A stretch of DNA of 64,000 nt from Aureibacillus halotolerans (GTDB lineage Bacteria > Bacillota > Bacilli > Bacillales > DSM-28697): assembly GCF_004363045.1 (NCBI RefSeq), contig NZ_SNYJ01000005.1, positions 1 to 64,000 on the forward strand, read 5' to 3'. A program made the translations under genes and the position numbers. Shown here in pieces: positions 26,477 to 34,778 of this stretch. Every line of letters begins with the position of its first letter. Position 1 is the stretch's first letter. The notes under the pieces were generated by a model, which worked only from the letters and a program-made list of their open reading frames with translations, searched no databases and was not told the origin of the DNA.

Positions 26477-26689
26477 GACTTTGCGTTTCAGCAATGGGAG
26501 GCTTAGGTGAACCTTATTCAACAGGTACTTTGAAAGAATGAGTGAGCGATCAAATGTCTAAACAAGAGATAGATTGACTACGACCAAATGGTCTCGGTGT
26601 GCGACCCTCAATGGCAAGAAATAAGAGTGGTGCATTTCGAAGCTTTATGATCGTATTGTGGATGGGGCGAGCTCTCACATTCCTATTCA

Positions 26690-26957
26690 GATTGGCGCCC
26701 CTTTTTGCCTCGAGTTACACCGTTATAAAAGATGGACGACAGTTCCTCATAGACTTTTTTCAGTAGTAAGATGCGGAGCTGCAGGTTTGCTATGTTTGAA
26801 TAATAGTTGACTATCGTGACTTTCGAAACATGCATGAAACATGCGCCTGATCAGCAATCTCCTCGACAGTAATCTATTTAATGCTGTGTTCAACGAATAA
26901 ATTCAAAGCCAACTCTATTATATCAATTTTTTTGTTTATCTCTTCGTTTAAATCCAT
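26690..26957 (-). pseudogene. Decayed TetR-family regulator fragment
   Basis: On the minus strand the ATG at 26957, with AGGTGATGG upstream, opens a frame reading MDLNEEINKKIDIIELALNL then FVEHSIK, stop, ITVEEIADQAHVS. This is the TetR N-terminal HTH with an in-frame stop after residue 27. A frameshift near 26835 moves to NYYSNIANLQLRILLLKKVYEELSSIF, matching the YYF and following helix of TetR proteins. The effector domain is absent. The rest of the 26.5-27.37 kb gap shows no gene. Confidence 0.6.
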
Positions 26958-27373
26958 CCATCTCCATCACCTCAATAAAGCAAGTTTGCAATTTAAGATA
27001 AACTTAATTGTTCCAAGGTCGGAATTCTGATAATGTGAAAAATGAACTAAGAAAAGTTTTCAATGCATCATAATTTCTATTCAATTCCCTAAGCTGGAAA
27101 GGTGACGGGCCTATTTACACACGCTTATTTCACATCAACAAAATTATTTGAATTTTTAATCTTTTAAGATAGCCATTTTTACGGCTTGATTTCAATCCAT
27201 ACAGCTAGATCTCAAGAGGCTTCCTTTTAGCTAAGAACACTTTTCTGCCGTGTGCCACGCGCTATGCGGCTTACAAAGGACCGCTGGTGGTTAGGAGCCA
27301 ACGTTTCTTTACGCGCTGCCTCCTGTCCAAAGGAATTGCTTAAAAAAATAATAAAACAAAAAAGGAGTCAACC

Positions 27374-30300
27374 ATGTTCTCTCAATTTTCATTCATCAGA
27401 AAGACTTTTCTATTGTTTCTCACCATGACCCTTGTACTGACCGCTTATCGTCCGTCTCTAGCTGCAGAAGAAGAAATTTTTGAATATAGAGACAATGGTG
27501 ATGGCACAATCACCATCACCGACTATGTTGGGACGGAAAGTGAAGTCACCATTCCTCATCAATTGGGTGGAAAGGACGTCACAAGTATTGGGGAAGATGC
27601 TTTTTCTTACAACGAACTGACAAGTGTGACCCTCCCAGATAGCGTCGTGAGTATTGAAAAGACAGCTTTCGCAGAGAACCAACTGACAAGTGTGACCCTC
27701 CCAGATAGCATCGTGAGTATTGGACAGGCAGCTTTCCAACGTAACCAACTGACAAGTGTGACCTTCCCAGACAGCATCAAGAGTATTGGAGAGGGATCTT
27801 TTCAAGGTAACCAATTGACAAGTGTGACTTTCCCGAATAGCGTCGAGCGTATTGGAAATTATGCTTTTACTAGCAATCAACTGACAAGCGTGACCCTCTC
27901 GGAAAGTGTCGAGGCTATTGGAGAGGCAGTTTTCGCCGGCAACCAGTTGACAAGTGTGATCATCCCGGATAGCGTCAAGAGTATTGGAAGTGCTTCTTTT
28001 ATAAATAATCAACTGACAAGTGTGACCATTCCGAAAAGTGTTGAAACTATTGGAGAAGGTGCTTTTTCATCAAATCCATTATCAGAAGTTATTATACATG
28101 CGTTGAAGATTAAAATACATGAAAGAGCATTTTACCAATTAACAAATTTGGTTATTTATGGACATGAAGAATCTACAGTTAAAGCTTATGCAAAGCTTCA
28201 TGGAATAACGTTTGGCGCGTTTGAAGATGCGTTTGATTCTATCACTATCGCGTATGCGCCTGGTGACGATGCAAACCATGTGACGCAGGACGTAGGTTTG
28301 CCAGAGCGAGTAAACGCCGAGGTTGTGATTTGGTCGAGCAGCAATGAGGAAGTGATTGCTTCTGACGGGACGGTTAACCGTCCGGATCATACGACAGGAA
28401 ATATAGATGTAACGCTGACCGCAACGATTATGGAAGGGCCAGCGAAAGGGACAAGGACGTTTCTTTTGACCGTACTGCGAGAGGAGCCGACAGATGAAGA
28501 GACTTTGTCGGAAGCCTTGAACGCTCTGGCAATCGTCTATTCCGCGGGAGACGAAGCGAGCAGCGTGACGAGTGATGTTACGTTGGCCGAGCAGGGTTTA
28601 CATGGGACAACGGTTGAGTGGGAAAGCAGTAACGAAGCATTGATTGCGTCCGATGGTACAGTAAGCCGCCCGCATTATACAGCGGAGAATGCGAAAGTAA
28701 CGCTGACCGCAACGTTAACCAAAGGAGCGTTTGCGGCCAAGAAAACGTTTGAGTTAACGGTGGTTAGAGCGGTTCAGACGGAAGAAGAAGCATTTACGGA
28801 AGCCCTGAACGCCCTGGCAATCGGTTATGCCACGGGAGACGAAGCGAGCAGCGTGACGAGTGATGTTACGTTGGCCGAGCAGGGTTTACATGGGACAACG
28901 GTCAAGTGGGAAAGTAATAACGAAGCAGTAATTGCGTCTGATGGTAAGGTGACACGCCCGCATTATACAGCGGAAAATGCGAAGGTAACGCTGACCGCAA
29001 CGTTAACCAAAGGAGCGTTTGCGGCCAAGAAAACGTTTGAGTTAACGGTGGTTAGAGCGGTTCAGACGGAAGAAGAAGCATTCACGGAAGCCATGAACGC
29101 CCTGGCAATCGGTTATGCCACGGGAGACGAAGCGGACAGCGTGACGAGTGATGTTACGTTGGTCGAGCAGGGTTTACATGGAACAACGGTCAAGTGGGAA
29201 AGTAATAACGAAGCAGCGATTGCGTCTGATGGTAAGGTGACGCGCCCGCATTATACAGCGGAAAATGCGAAGGTAACGCTGACCGCAACGTTAACCAAAG
29301 GAGCGTTTGCGGCCAAGAAGACGTTTGAGTTAACGGTGGTTAGAGCGGTTCAGACGGAAGAAGAAGCATTCACGGAAGCCCTGAACGCCCTGGCAATCGG
29401 TTATGCCACGGGAGACGAAGCGAGCAGCGTGACGAGTGATGTTACGTTGATTGAGCAGGGTTTACATGGAACAACGGTCAAGTGGGAAAGTAATAACGAA
29501 GCAGCGATTGCGTCTGATGGTAAGGTGACGCGCCCGCATTATACAGCGGAAAATGCGAAGGTAACGCTGACCGCAACGTTAACCAAAGGAGCGTTTGCGG
29601 CCAAGAAAACGTTTGAGTTAACGGTGGTTAGAGCGGTTCAGACGGAAGAAGAAGCATTCACGGAAGCCCTGAACGCCCTGGCAATCGGTTATGCCACGGG
29701 AGACGAAGCGGACAGCGTGACGAGTGATGTTACGTTGGTCGAGCAGGGCCTGCACGGGACAACGGTCAAGTGGGAAAGTAATAACGAAGCAGCGATTGCG
29801 TCTGATGGTAAGGTGACGCGCCCGCACTATACAGCTGAGAATGCGAAAGTAACGCTGACCGCAACGTTAACCAAAGGAGCGTTTGCGGCCAAGAAAACGT
29901 TTGAGTTAACGGTGGTTAGAGCGGTTCAGACGGAAGAAGAAGCATTCGCGGAAGCCTTGAACGCCCTGGCAATCGGTTATGTTCCTGGAGACTCAGCGGG
30001 TAGCGTGACGAAGGAAGTTACGTTGGTCAAGCAGGGCTTGCACGGGACAACCGTCAAGTGGGAAAGTAATAACGAAGCAGTGATTGCGTCTGATGGTACC
30101 GTAGATCGCCCGCACTATACAGCGGAGAATGCGAAAGTAACGTTGACCGCAACATTAACCAAAGAAGCGTTTGCGGCCAAGAAAACGTTTGCGTTAACAG
30201 TTTTGGCTGACTCAAGACCTAACCGTTCGTCGGAAGAAGAGGATGAGAAGGAGGACGACGAGAGAAAATCGCAAACAAATCAATGGTCTATTGATCTAAA

Positions 30301-31552
30301 GGTCAATGGGAAGGCAGATCGTGGGTTGGCAGAAATGAAACAAGTAAAGACGGATGATGGGCGTTTGTTGCTAGTGATCTCTTTGACAGATGAAGATAAA
30401 TTAAAGAAACGCCTAGAAGCTTCCACGTCTCCCAAAATTGACTTGTCGACGGACAGTTGGTTGTGGGAAAACATGGATGGAGCGCCTTGGGATGATGTCG
30501 ATGGGCTTCGTTTGGAAAGCTCGTATGCCTTGGCAGAATGGTTGGGGGAACACAAAGTGGATTTAGCTCTTGGAAACTCTCTAGGAGAGTTGGAATTAAA
30601 CTACGCTGCATTCAACCTACGCATCGATTCTTTGCATGAAAAAGGATATGACCCAACGGATTTCATGTTAGGAATTCAATTGAGTCGAGCGTCGAGCGAG
30701 GACCGGCAGGCACTGCAATCCGCCCTCACCGCTTTGCCGGGCGAACGAATAGGTCCGCCGATAGAGGTGCTCGTAACGGCAACGGATGGCGAAAAAATCG
30801 AGACCATTCGTCCGTGGGATGGGTATTCGAAAATTTCAATCCATCAGGAGGACATTCACAGTATTAGTACGGCGGTAAGACTCAATGGAATGGATGATGT
30901 GGATGGCGTGCCGACCGTAACAGACGAGACGAAAAAACAGGCAGTTTTTCGCGCTCGCGAGCCCGGTATCTATGGACTGATCAGCTATTCACCTGTGTTT
31001 CGTGATGTCGAACAGCGTTGGAGTGAAGACGTGGTGGAGGACATGGCTGCCCGCCTCATTGTAGACGGTGTGACGGATATGAAGTTTGATCCGAAGCGTG
31101 ACGTTACACGTGCGGAGGTGGCAGCGATGATCGCGCGGTCATTGGGGGTTATTGGAAGTTATTCTCAATTGAGTGAGGATGTTTGGTACCAAGAAGCTTT
31201 AGAAGCGGTGGGAGAAAAGTCGCTGATGGTGGGTGATCCAGACGGAAGTTTCCGTCCGAATGATACGCTGAGCCGCCAGGAAGCCGCCGTGATTCTAAAT
31301 CGAGTGCAACGAATGATTGGTGAATCGTTGGAGCTTAGCGGCGCAGAAGTGGAGAATCACTTGTCCCGCTGGTCCGATCATGCCGAGATTGCTCCATGGG
31401 CTGAGGTTGCTTTAGCTGAAGTATACAAGCATGGCATTTTGTTGGGGGATACAACGGGTACAGTGCGTCCTAGAGATTCGGTCACAAGAGAAGAAATGAC
31501 CGCTATTCTGCATAGAATGTTGGAGCGAGCAGGCTGGATCGGATCATTGTGA
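27374..31552 (+). CDS. Surface protein: BspA-type LRRs, Ig-like repeats, SLH anchor
   Basis: A 1392-residue exported mosaic protein. A signal peptide (cleavage after SLAA, about residue 31) is followed by ten or so BspA/LRR_5 repeats of about 23 residues (NQLTSVTLPDSVVSIGEAAF type, about 45-275). Seven Ig-like (aBig-type) modules follow (about 285-955); modules 2-7 have a 96-codon period and are nearly identical in DNA. After an acidic linker (EEEDEKEDDE) comes an uncharacterised domain, then three SLH modules (about 1209-1388) that bind pyruvylated secondary wall polymer. No enzyme domain is seen; adhesion or matrix role is inferred. AAAAGGAGTC precedes the ATG. Confidence 0.92.
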   Translation: MFSQFSFIRKTFLLFLTMTLVLTAYRPSLAAEEEIFEYRDNGDGTITITDYVGTESEVTIPHQLGGKDVTSIGEDAFSYNELTSVTLPDSVVSIEKTAFAENQLTSVTLPDSIVSIGQAAFQRNQLTSVTFPDSIKSIGEGSFQGNQLTSVTFPNSVERIGNYAFTSNQLTSVTLSESVEAIGEAVFAGNQLTSVIIPDSVKSIGSASFINNQLTSVTIPKSVETIGEGAFSSNPLSEVIIHALKIKIHERAFYQLTNLVIYGHEESTVKAYAKLHGITFGAFEDAFDSITIAYAPGDDANHVTQDVGLPERVNAEVVIWSSSNEEVIASDGTVNRPDHTTGNIDVTLTATIMEGPAKGTRTFLLTVLREEPTDEETLSEALNALAIVYSAGDEASSVTSDVTLAEQGLHGTTVEWESSNEALIASDGTVSRPHYTAENAKVTLTATLTKGAFAAKKTFELTVVRAVQTEEEAFTEALNALAIGYATGDEASSVTSDVTLAEQGLHGTTVKWESNNEAVIASDGKVTRPHYTAENAKVTLTATLTKGAFAAKKTFELTVVRAVQTEEEAFTEAMNALAIGYATGDEADSVTSDVTLVEQGLHGTTVKWESNNEAAIASDGKVTRPHYTAENAKVTLTATLTKGAFAAKKTFELTVVRAVQTEEEAFTEALNALAIGYATGDEASSVTSDVTLIEQGLHGTTVKWESNNEAAIASDGKVTRPHYTAENAKVTLTATLTKGAFAAKKTFELTVVRAVQTEEEAFTEALNALAIGYATGDEADSVTSDVTLVEQGLHGTTVKWESNNEAAIASDGKVTRPHYTAENAKVTLTATLTKGAFAAKKTFELTVVRAVQTEEEAFAEALNALAIGYVPGDSAGSVTKEVTLVKQGLHGTTVKWESNNEAVIASDGTVDRPHYTAENAKVTLTATLTKEAFAAKKTFALTVLADSRPNRSSEEEDEKEDDERKSQTNQWSIDLKVNGKADRGLAEMKQVKTDDGRLLLVISLTDEDKLKKRLEASTSPKIDLSTDSWLWENMDGAPWDDVDGLRLESSYALAEWLGEHKVDLALGNSLGELELNYAAFNLRIDSLHEKGYDPTDFMLGIQLSRASSEDRQALQSALTALPGERIGPPIEVLVTATDGEKIETIRPWDGYSKISIHQEDIHSISTAVRLNGMDDVDGVPTVTDETKKQAVFRAREPGIYGLISYSPVFRDVEQRWSEDVVEDMAARLIVDGVTDMKFDPKRDVTRAEVAAMIARSLGVIGSYSQLSEDVWYQEALEAVGEKSLMVGDPDGSFRPNDTLSRQEAAVILNRVQRMIGESLELSGAEVENHLSRWSDHAEIAPWAEVALAEVYKHGILLGDTTGTVRPRDSVTREEMTAILHRMLERAGWIGSL
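28521..30248 (+). repeat. 288-bp in-frame tandem repeat, six units
   Basis: Units begin at about 28521, 28809, 29097, 29385, 29673 and 29961, exactly 288 bp apart, each starting at the codons for NALAI. Units 2-5 differ by only a few bases; the first and last are more divergent, as expected for recombination-driven homogenisation of the middle. Confidence 0.92.
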
Positions 31553-31611
31553 ATGTGGAACTAATATTCTCGGCTCAGTCAGGGCGATGTATGGTGATAT
31601 TGAAGGCGAGA

Positions 31612-31642
31612 ACCCCCACTTCAAGCGTGTGAAGTAGGGGGT
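31612..31642. repeat. Hairpin ACCCCCACTTC...GAAGTAGGGGGT
   Basis: An 11-bp stem with one bulged A and an 8-nt loop, 60 bp after the surface-protein stop. It lacks a T run. It could be a weak terminator or a leftover IS200/IS605-type end hairpin; neither is proved. Confidence 0.45.
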
Positions 31643-31803
31643 GAATCGTCTTTGGACAATGTATAGCAATTCAAACATTATTTTAGAGTAATTTACACTC
31701 AACCGCTCTTTCGACGTGGCTTGGTCGTGACCAGTGCTCTTTGCCCGTATGACGACTGAGCTTAATAATGCAAGCGTTTTTATCTGAGCCACTTTCCACC
31801 TGC

Positions 31804-31847
31804 GCTCTGACACTGAGCACAAGCACCGTGTCAGAGTGTGCTTTTTT
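31804..31847 (+). terminator. Hairpin with T run
   Basis: CTCTGACAC and GTGTCAGAG form a 9-bp stem, loop continuing GAGCAC...GTGC-type pairing, followed by TTTTTT on the plus strand. It probably terminates plus-strand transcripts from the surface-protein gene. Confidence 0.6.
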
Positions 31848-31962
31848 AATGCGTTGAATGGTCATCATTTTTGCTTTTCATCGTCACGACAACTCCGACA
31901 ATGCAGCCAACAATCACAGCGATACAAACAAGTAGTGCAAGTGTGGTCATTAAAAAACCCAT
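31846..31962 (-). CDS. Putative 38-residue single-span membrane peptide
   Basis: The ATG at 31962 has GGCAGGGGAGCGT directly upstream. The product has one long hydrophobic stretch (MTTLALLVCIAVIVGCIVGV, residues 5-24) and a short polar tail (KSKNDDHSTH), the look of small bacterial membrane proteins. No homologue is recognised. A 61-residue frame (31868-31683) overlaps its end on the same strand and is less convincing. Confidence 0.5.
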   Translation of the reverse strand: MGFLMTTLALLVCIAVIVGCIVGVVVTMKSKNDDHSTH

Positions 31963-32058
31963 ACGCTCCCCTGCCTTCTAAACTTCATGGTTATCTCTAG
32001 TGTAGCGGATTTCAGGAGAGGCGACGGTGACAATTTACTGACAAATGCGAATGGGTGT

Positions 32059-32877
32059 TTAACGATTGCTAACCGATTCTAGGTGATTGGCCAATTGAAC
32101 AATTAAGTCGCCCATACGTTGGCTTGCTGATTCTACAAAACTAGTTACGCCTTCCTCGTGCAAGGCTTCAGAGGTGACTTTGCCAACCGATCCAGCGACA
32201 ACGTCCTGACGATTAAAGGCCTGCTGCAAGGCTTCATCGTTGTTCGCCTTTTTTGCATACGTGAACAAGTGGCGGACCTGTGTAGCACTTGTAAAGGCAA
32301 CGGCATTTACACGGTGCTGGAGAACGTGGTCCAACAGTTCTGCCAATGTTTCCTCTGGAGGCATTTCATGGACGTACGGCTGTAGCGTAACGACGCTGCA
32401 ACCGGTGTCTCGAATGTCGTTCACCCATTCTGGCTCATGGTCATAAAGCTGAACAGCAATGGTCTCGGTTCCTTTTAATGTAGGAAGCCATTGCTTCAAA
32501 AGCAAACGTATCGTGCCGTCTTCATCCGATATTGTACTGGATAGACCATTGTCTGCGAGATACGCCTGTGTTTTTCGTCCGCGAGAAGCGATGGATGCGG
32601 TATTCAATGCGGTGATCCAGTCGTCTTTTTTGTTCGCCTGCTCGGCCACATCCTGTATTTTTCGTGCCCCCATGCCGGTCGTCAGCATAAACCAGTCGGG
32701 CTCTGCCGCTAGAACCTTCTCTATATCTTGAAGGACGGCTTCTTCACGCAGAAACGAAGTGCCTTGAATCGGACAAACGACGGACTGGCCTTCGTTTTTT
32801 TCAATCATCGCTGTCAGTTCTTCACTTTTTCGTCCACCGGCAAGGGCGATGGTGCGTTGTTGTAATCCTTTTAACAT
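32059..32877 (-). CDS. Uroporphyrinogen-III synthase (HemD-like)
   Basis: A 272-residue two-lobed protein. Features of the HemD fold are ALAGGRKSEELTAMIEKNEG, DWFMLTTGMGARKI (cf. NWIVFTSxNGV), the second-lobe strand NAVAFTSATQVRHLF and the C-terminal GVTSFVESASQRMGDLIVQL. It would convert hydroxymethylbilane to uroporphyrinogen III, the branch point to siroheme. It is the last gene of the siroheme cluster and may be a specialised second HemD or a divergent family member; sequence conservation is low in this family. Confidence 0.75.
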   Translation of the reverse strand: MLKGLQQRTIALAGGRKSEELTAMIEKNEGQSVVCPIQGTSFLREEAVLQDIEKVLAAEPDWFMLTTGMGARKIQDVAEQANKKDDWITALNTASIASRGRKTQAYLADNGLSSTISDEDGTIRLLLKQWLPTLKGTETIAVQLYDHEPEWVNDIRDTGCSVVTLQPYVHEMPPEETLAELLDHVLQHRVNAVAFTSATQVRHLFTYAKKANNDEALQQAFNRQDVVAGSVGKVTSEALHEEGVTSFVESASQRMGDLIVQLANHLESVSNR

Positions 32878-32936
32878 GTTGGGTCACTGCCACGCTCGGT
32901 CGTGCGGCAGCTCCACCTCCTTTTCGTATGTTGCTC

Positions 32937-33551
32937 TTATTGATCGGGCAGCGCGTGAAGGGTGGCGAGCAGTTGCTCTTGCGCACGAACGTCTTTGTAC
33001 AATGGATCTAACAGCTGTATGAGTTGCTCCCGTTTGTAGGCAGCCGACACATCTTTCGTTTTTAGAAGTTGGCGACAAGTTCGTAAAAAAGCCACATAAG
33101 CCTCGTCTTGTTGCGTAAATTGTGCGGCCCAAGCCGTCGTTAGCTGCTTCGCATAGGCTGGACTAGCTCCATTTGTAGAAAGCGCGAGCGTCAGGCTCCC
33201 TGCTTGTTCAAACGCAGGAATGGTGGCGTTGCCGAGGCTTGCATCAGAAGCTACATTAAGTAGCGTAGAGGGGTGAACAGCACGAGCGACCTCTTCGTTG
33301 ACAGAATGTGGAGCCGCCGCAACGACGAAAAAACAGTTAAGCACATCCGAGGAATGGAAAGCTCTTTTCTGCCAGACAAGCGTCCCTTCCTCATGCAATG
33401 CCGCTAGTCCAGGCGTTACCTCCGGACTAACGACAGATAACTCAGGTTGGTGGGGAAGCAAGGCGCGCACCTTTCGTTCGGCAATGGACCCGCCCCCAAT
33501 AACGGCAACACGTTTATTCTGTAAGTTGAGCATGACCGGAAAAGCGTTCAA
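32937..33551 (-). CDS. Precorrin-2 dehydrogenase (Met8/SirC/YlnF family)
   Basis: A 204-residue protein. The N-terminal Rossmann motif VAVIGGGSIAERKVRALL binds NAD; VLNCFFVVAAAPHSVNEEVARA and TLALSTNGASPAYAKQL are family blocks around the catalytic Asp/Ser region. It oxidises precorrin-2 to sirohydrochlorin during siroheme synthesis. Its start overlaps the stop of the upstream chelatase gene by 4 bp, showing tight coupling. Confidence 0.88.
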   Translation of the reverse strand: MNAFPVMLNLQNKRVAVIGGGSIAERKVRALLPHQPELSVVSPEVTPGLAALHEEGTLVWQKRAFHSSDVLNCFFVVAAAPHSVNEEVARAVHPSTLLNVASDASLGNATIPAFEQAGSLTLALSTNGASPAYAKQLTTAWAAQFTQQDEAYVAFLRTCRQLLKTKDVSAAYKREQLIQLLDPLYKDVRAQEQLLATLHALPDQ

Positions 33552-34294
33552 AAGGAAAGTCTCTCCTGAACAATGCCTTCCTTTACACGGTCAATGAACA
33601 CATCCATAAGTTCCGAATGTTTGCTCAAGTAAGTGGCAAGCTTGGCTTGATGCCCTTGGTGGTTTGCCATCTGTACAGCTTTCTCTAAATCATTCATCAG
33701 CAAGCCGGTAAAGACGAGGTAAGGAACGACGTACACCTTTGTTCCTCCCGCCAAAGCATTCTCAAACGCTTCCTGAAAAGTTGGTTTCTGAACGGCGAGA
33801 TAGCAGGTTTCCACGTTAGGATGGCCTGAACGATGACGGTATGCTTCCACAATGGCTTCAAAATCCTCAGTTGCTGCATCGTCTCTGCTTCCTCTCCCAA
33901 CGATTAAAATGGTATCTTCGGGAGAGGGTGGGGTACCGCAGGAAGCGACCTGTTTTTCAACAATGGCAGGCATCGTTTTGTGATCACCGATTGGTTGCCC
34001 GTAAGAAGCTCGTACATGGGGGTATTGCAGCAACACCCGATCTGCTTCAGTCGGGATATCCACCTTCGCATGCCCCGCGGAAAAGAGCAAAATTGGCATG
34101 ATTAAAATGTCATGCACATTCTTCTTAATCATGAGGTCTAACGATTCTGGAATGGTCGGGCTTGTCAGCTCGAGGAATGACGTTATTTGCATAGGGACAT
34201 CAAAGTGACTTTGAAGGGCGCGAATGTATTGTTTGGATTCTTGCTGTCCTGCTTCCGATCGTGTACCGTGACAGACGTACAAAATGCTTTTCAA
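33548..34294 (-). CDS. Sirohydrochlorin chelatase (CbiX/SirB/YlnE)
   Basis: A 248-residue two-domain chelatase. YVCHGTRSEAGQQES carries the metal-binding His of the first half and LLFSAGHAKVDIPTEAD the second conserved His; DTILIVGRGSRDDAATEDF begins the C-terminal repeat. It inserts Fe(II) (or Co) into sirohydrochlorin. TTG start at 34294 with AGAGGGG. It heads a three-gene cluster with the Met8-like and HemD-like genes, but no uroporphyrinogen-III methyltransferase is present. Confidence 0.9.
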   Translation of the reverse strand: MKSILYVCHGTRSEAGQQESKQYIRALQSHFDVPMQITSFLELTSPTIPESLDLMIKKNVHDILIMPILLFSAGHAKVDIPTEADRVLLQYPHVRASYGQPIGDHKTMPAIVEKQVASCGTPPSPEDTILIVGRGSRDDAATEDFEAIVEAYRHRSGHPNVETCYLAVQKPTFQEAFENALAGGTKVYVVPYLVFTGLLMNDLEKAVQMANHQGHQAKLATYLSKHSELMDVFIDRVKEGIVQERLSF

Positions 34295-34435
34295 AGGACC
34301 CCTCTTTCCTATGACGAAATTTTAATTCTTTTTGGGCATTTTACCATAGAATCCGCTAGGGAAGTGATGTTTTGTCAGCAGATTGACGTAGGTTTTTGGT
34401 TTTTTGGTAGAAAACAAATCATATTAATAATCAAA

Positions 34436-34778
34436 GACAACTTTCGCAGTGCAAAAATCACCTTCAATGTTAGCTAGCAAATCTTGAGTAGAAGTAAGGT
34501 GAGATAGATCGCTTGACTTAAAAGAAAACGCGTCGAGGTCTTATCGAGTCGATGCTGCACTTGTGCCCCTATAGGCGCAAAGAAAAGGATGAAATCACGA
34601 TCACTTCGTCAAAATACTTCGCTTTCCGCGGGCACGGCTTCAGCTTCCTCAGAAAGCTAAAGCTTTCCTGCGGGATCTTCAGCTCGCGCTGTTCCCGCAG
34701 GAGTCTGCGTGTTTTGACTACGCTGATGTTTGTTTCTGCGTAAATTTTTTTATTTGTCCGGGTCTCGTATAACGAGTG
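34436..34778. repeat. Intergenic repeat, copy B left part
   Basis: It matches copy A from AGACAACTTTCGCAGTGCA onward, including the GC-rich hairpin core (34611-34700) and the CGCTGATGTTTGTTTCTGCG tail. The match breaks where the IS begins and resumes at 36274. Confidence 0.8.

Noticed and set aside
27458-28012. 184-residue antisense frame inside the LRR region
   Set aside because: It is the mirror of the regular LRR repeats (repeated HTCQL pattern) and is explained by the sense-strand periodicity.
27374-31552. Reading the tandem 288-bp units as a CRISPR-like or satellite array
   Set aside because: The period is a multiple of three, the frame stays open, and each unit encodes the same Ig-like module.
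31683-31868. 61-residue minus-strand frame overlapping the small membrane peptide
   Set aside because: Weak ribosome site, and the frame runs through a terminator hairpin; composition gives no family hint.
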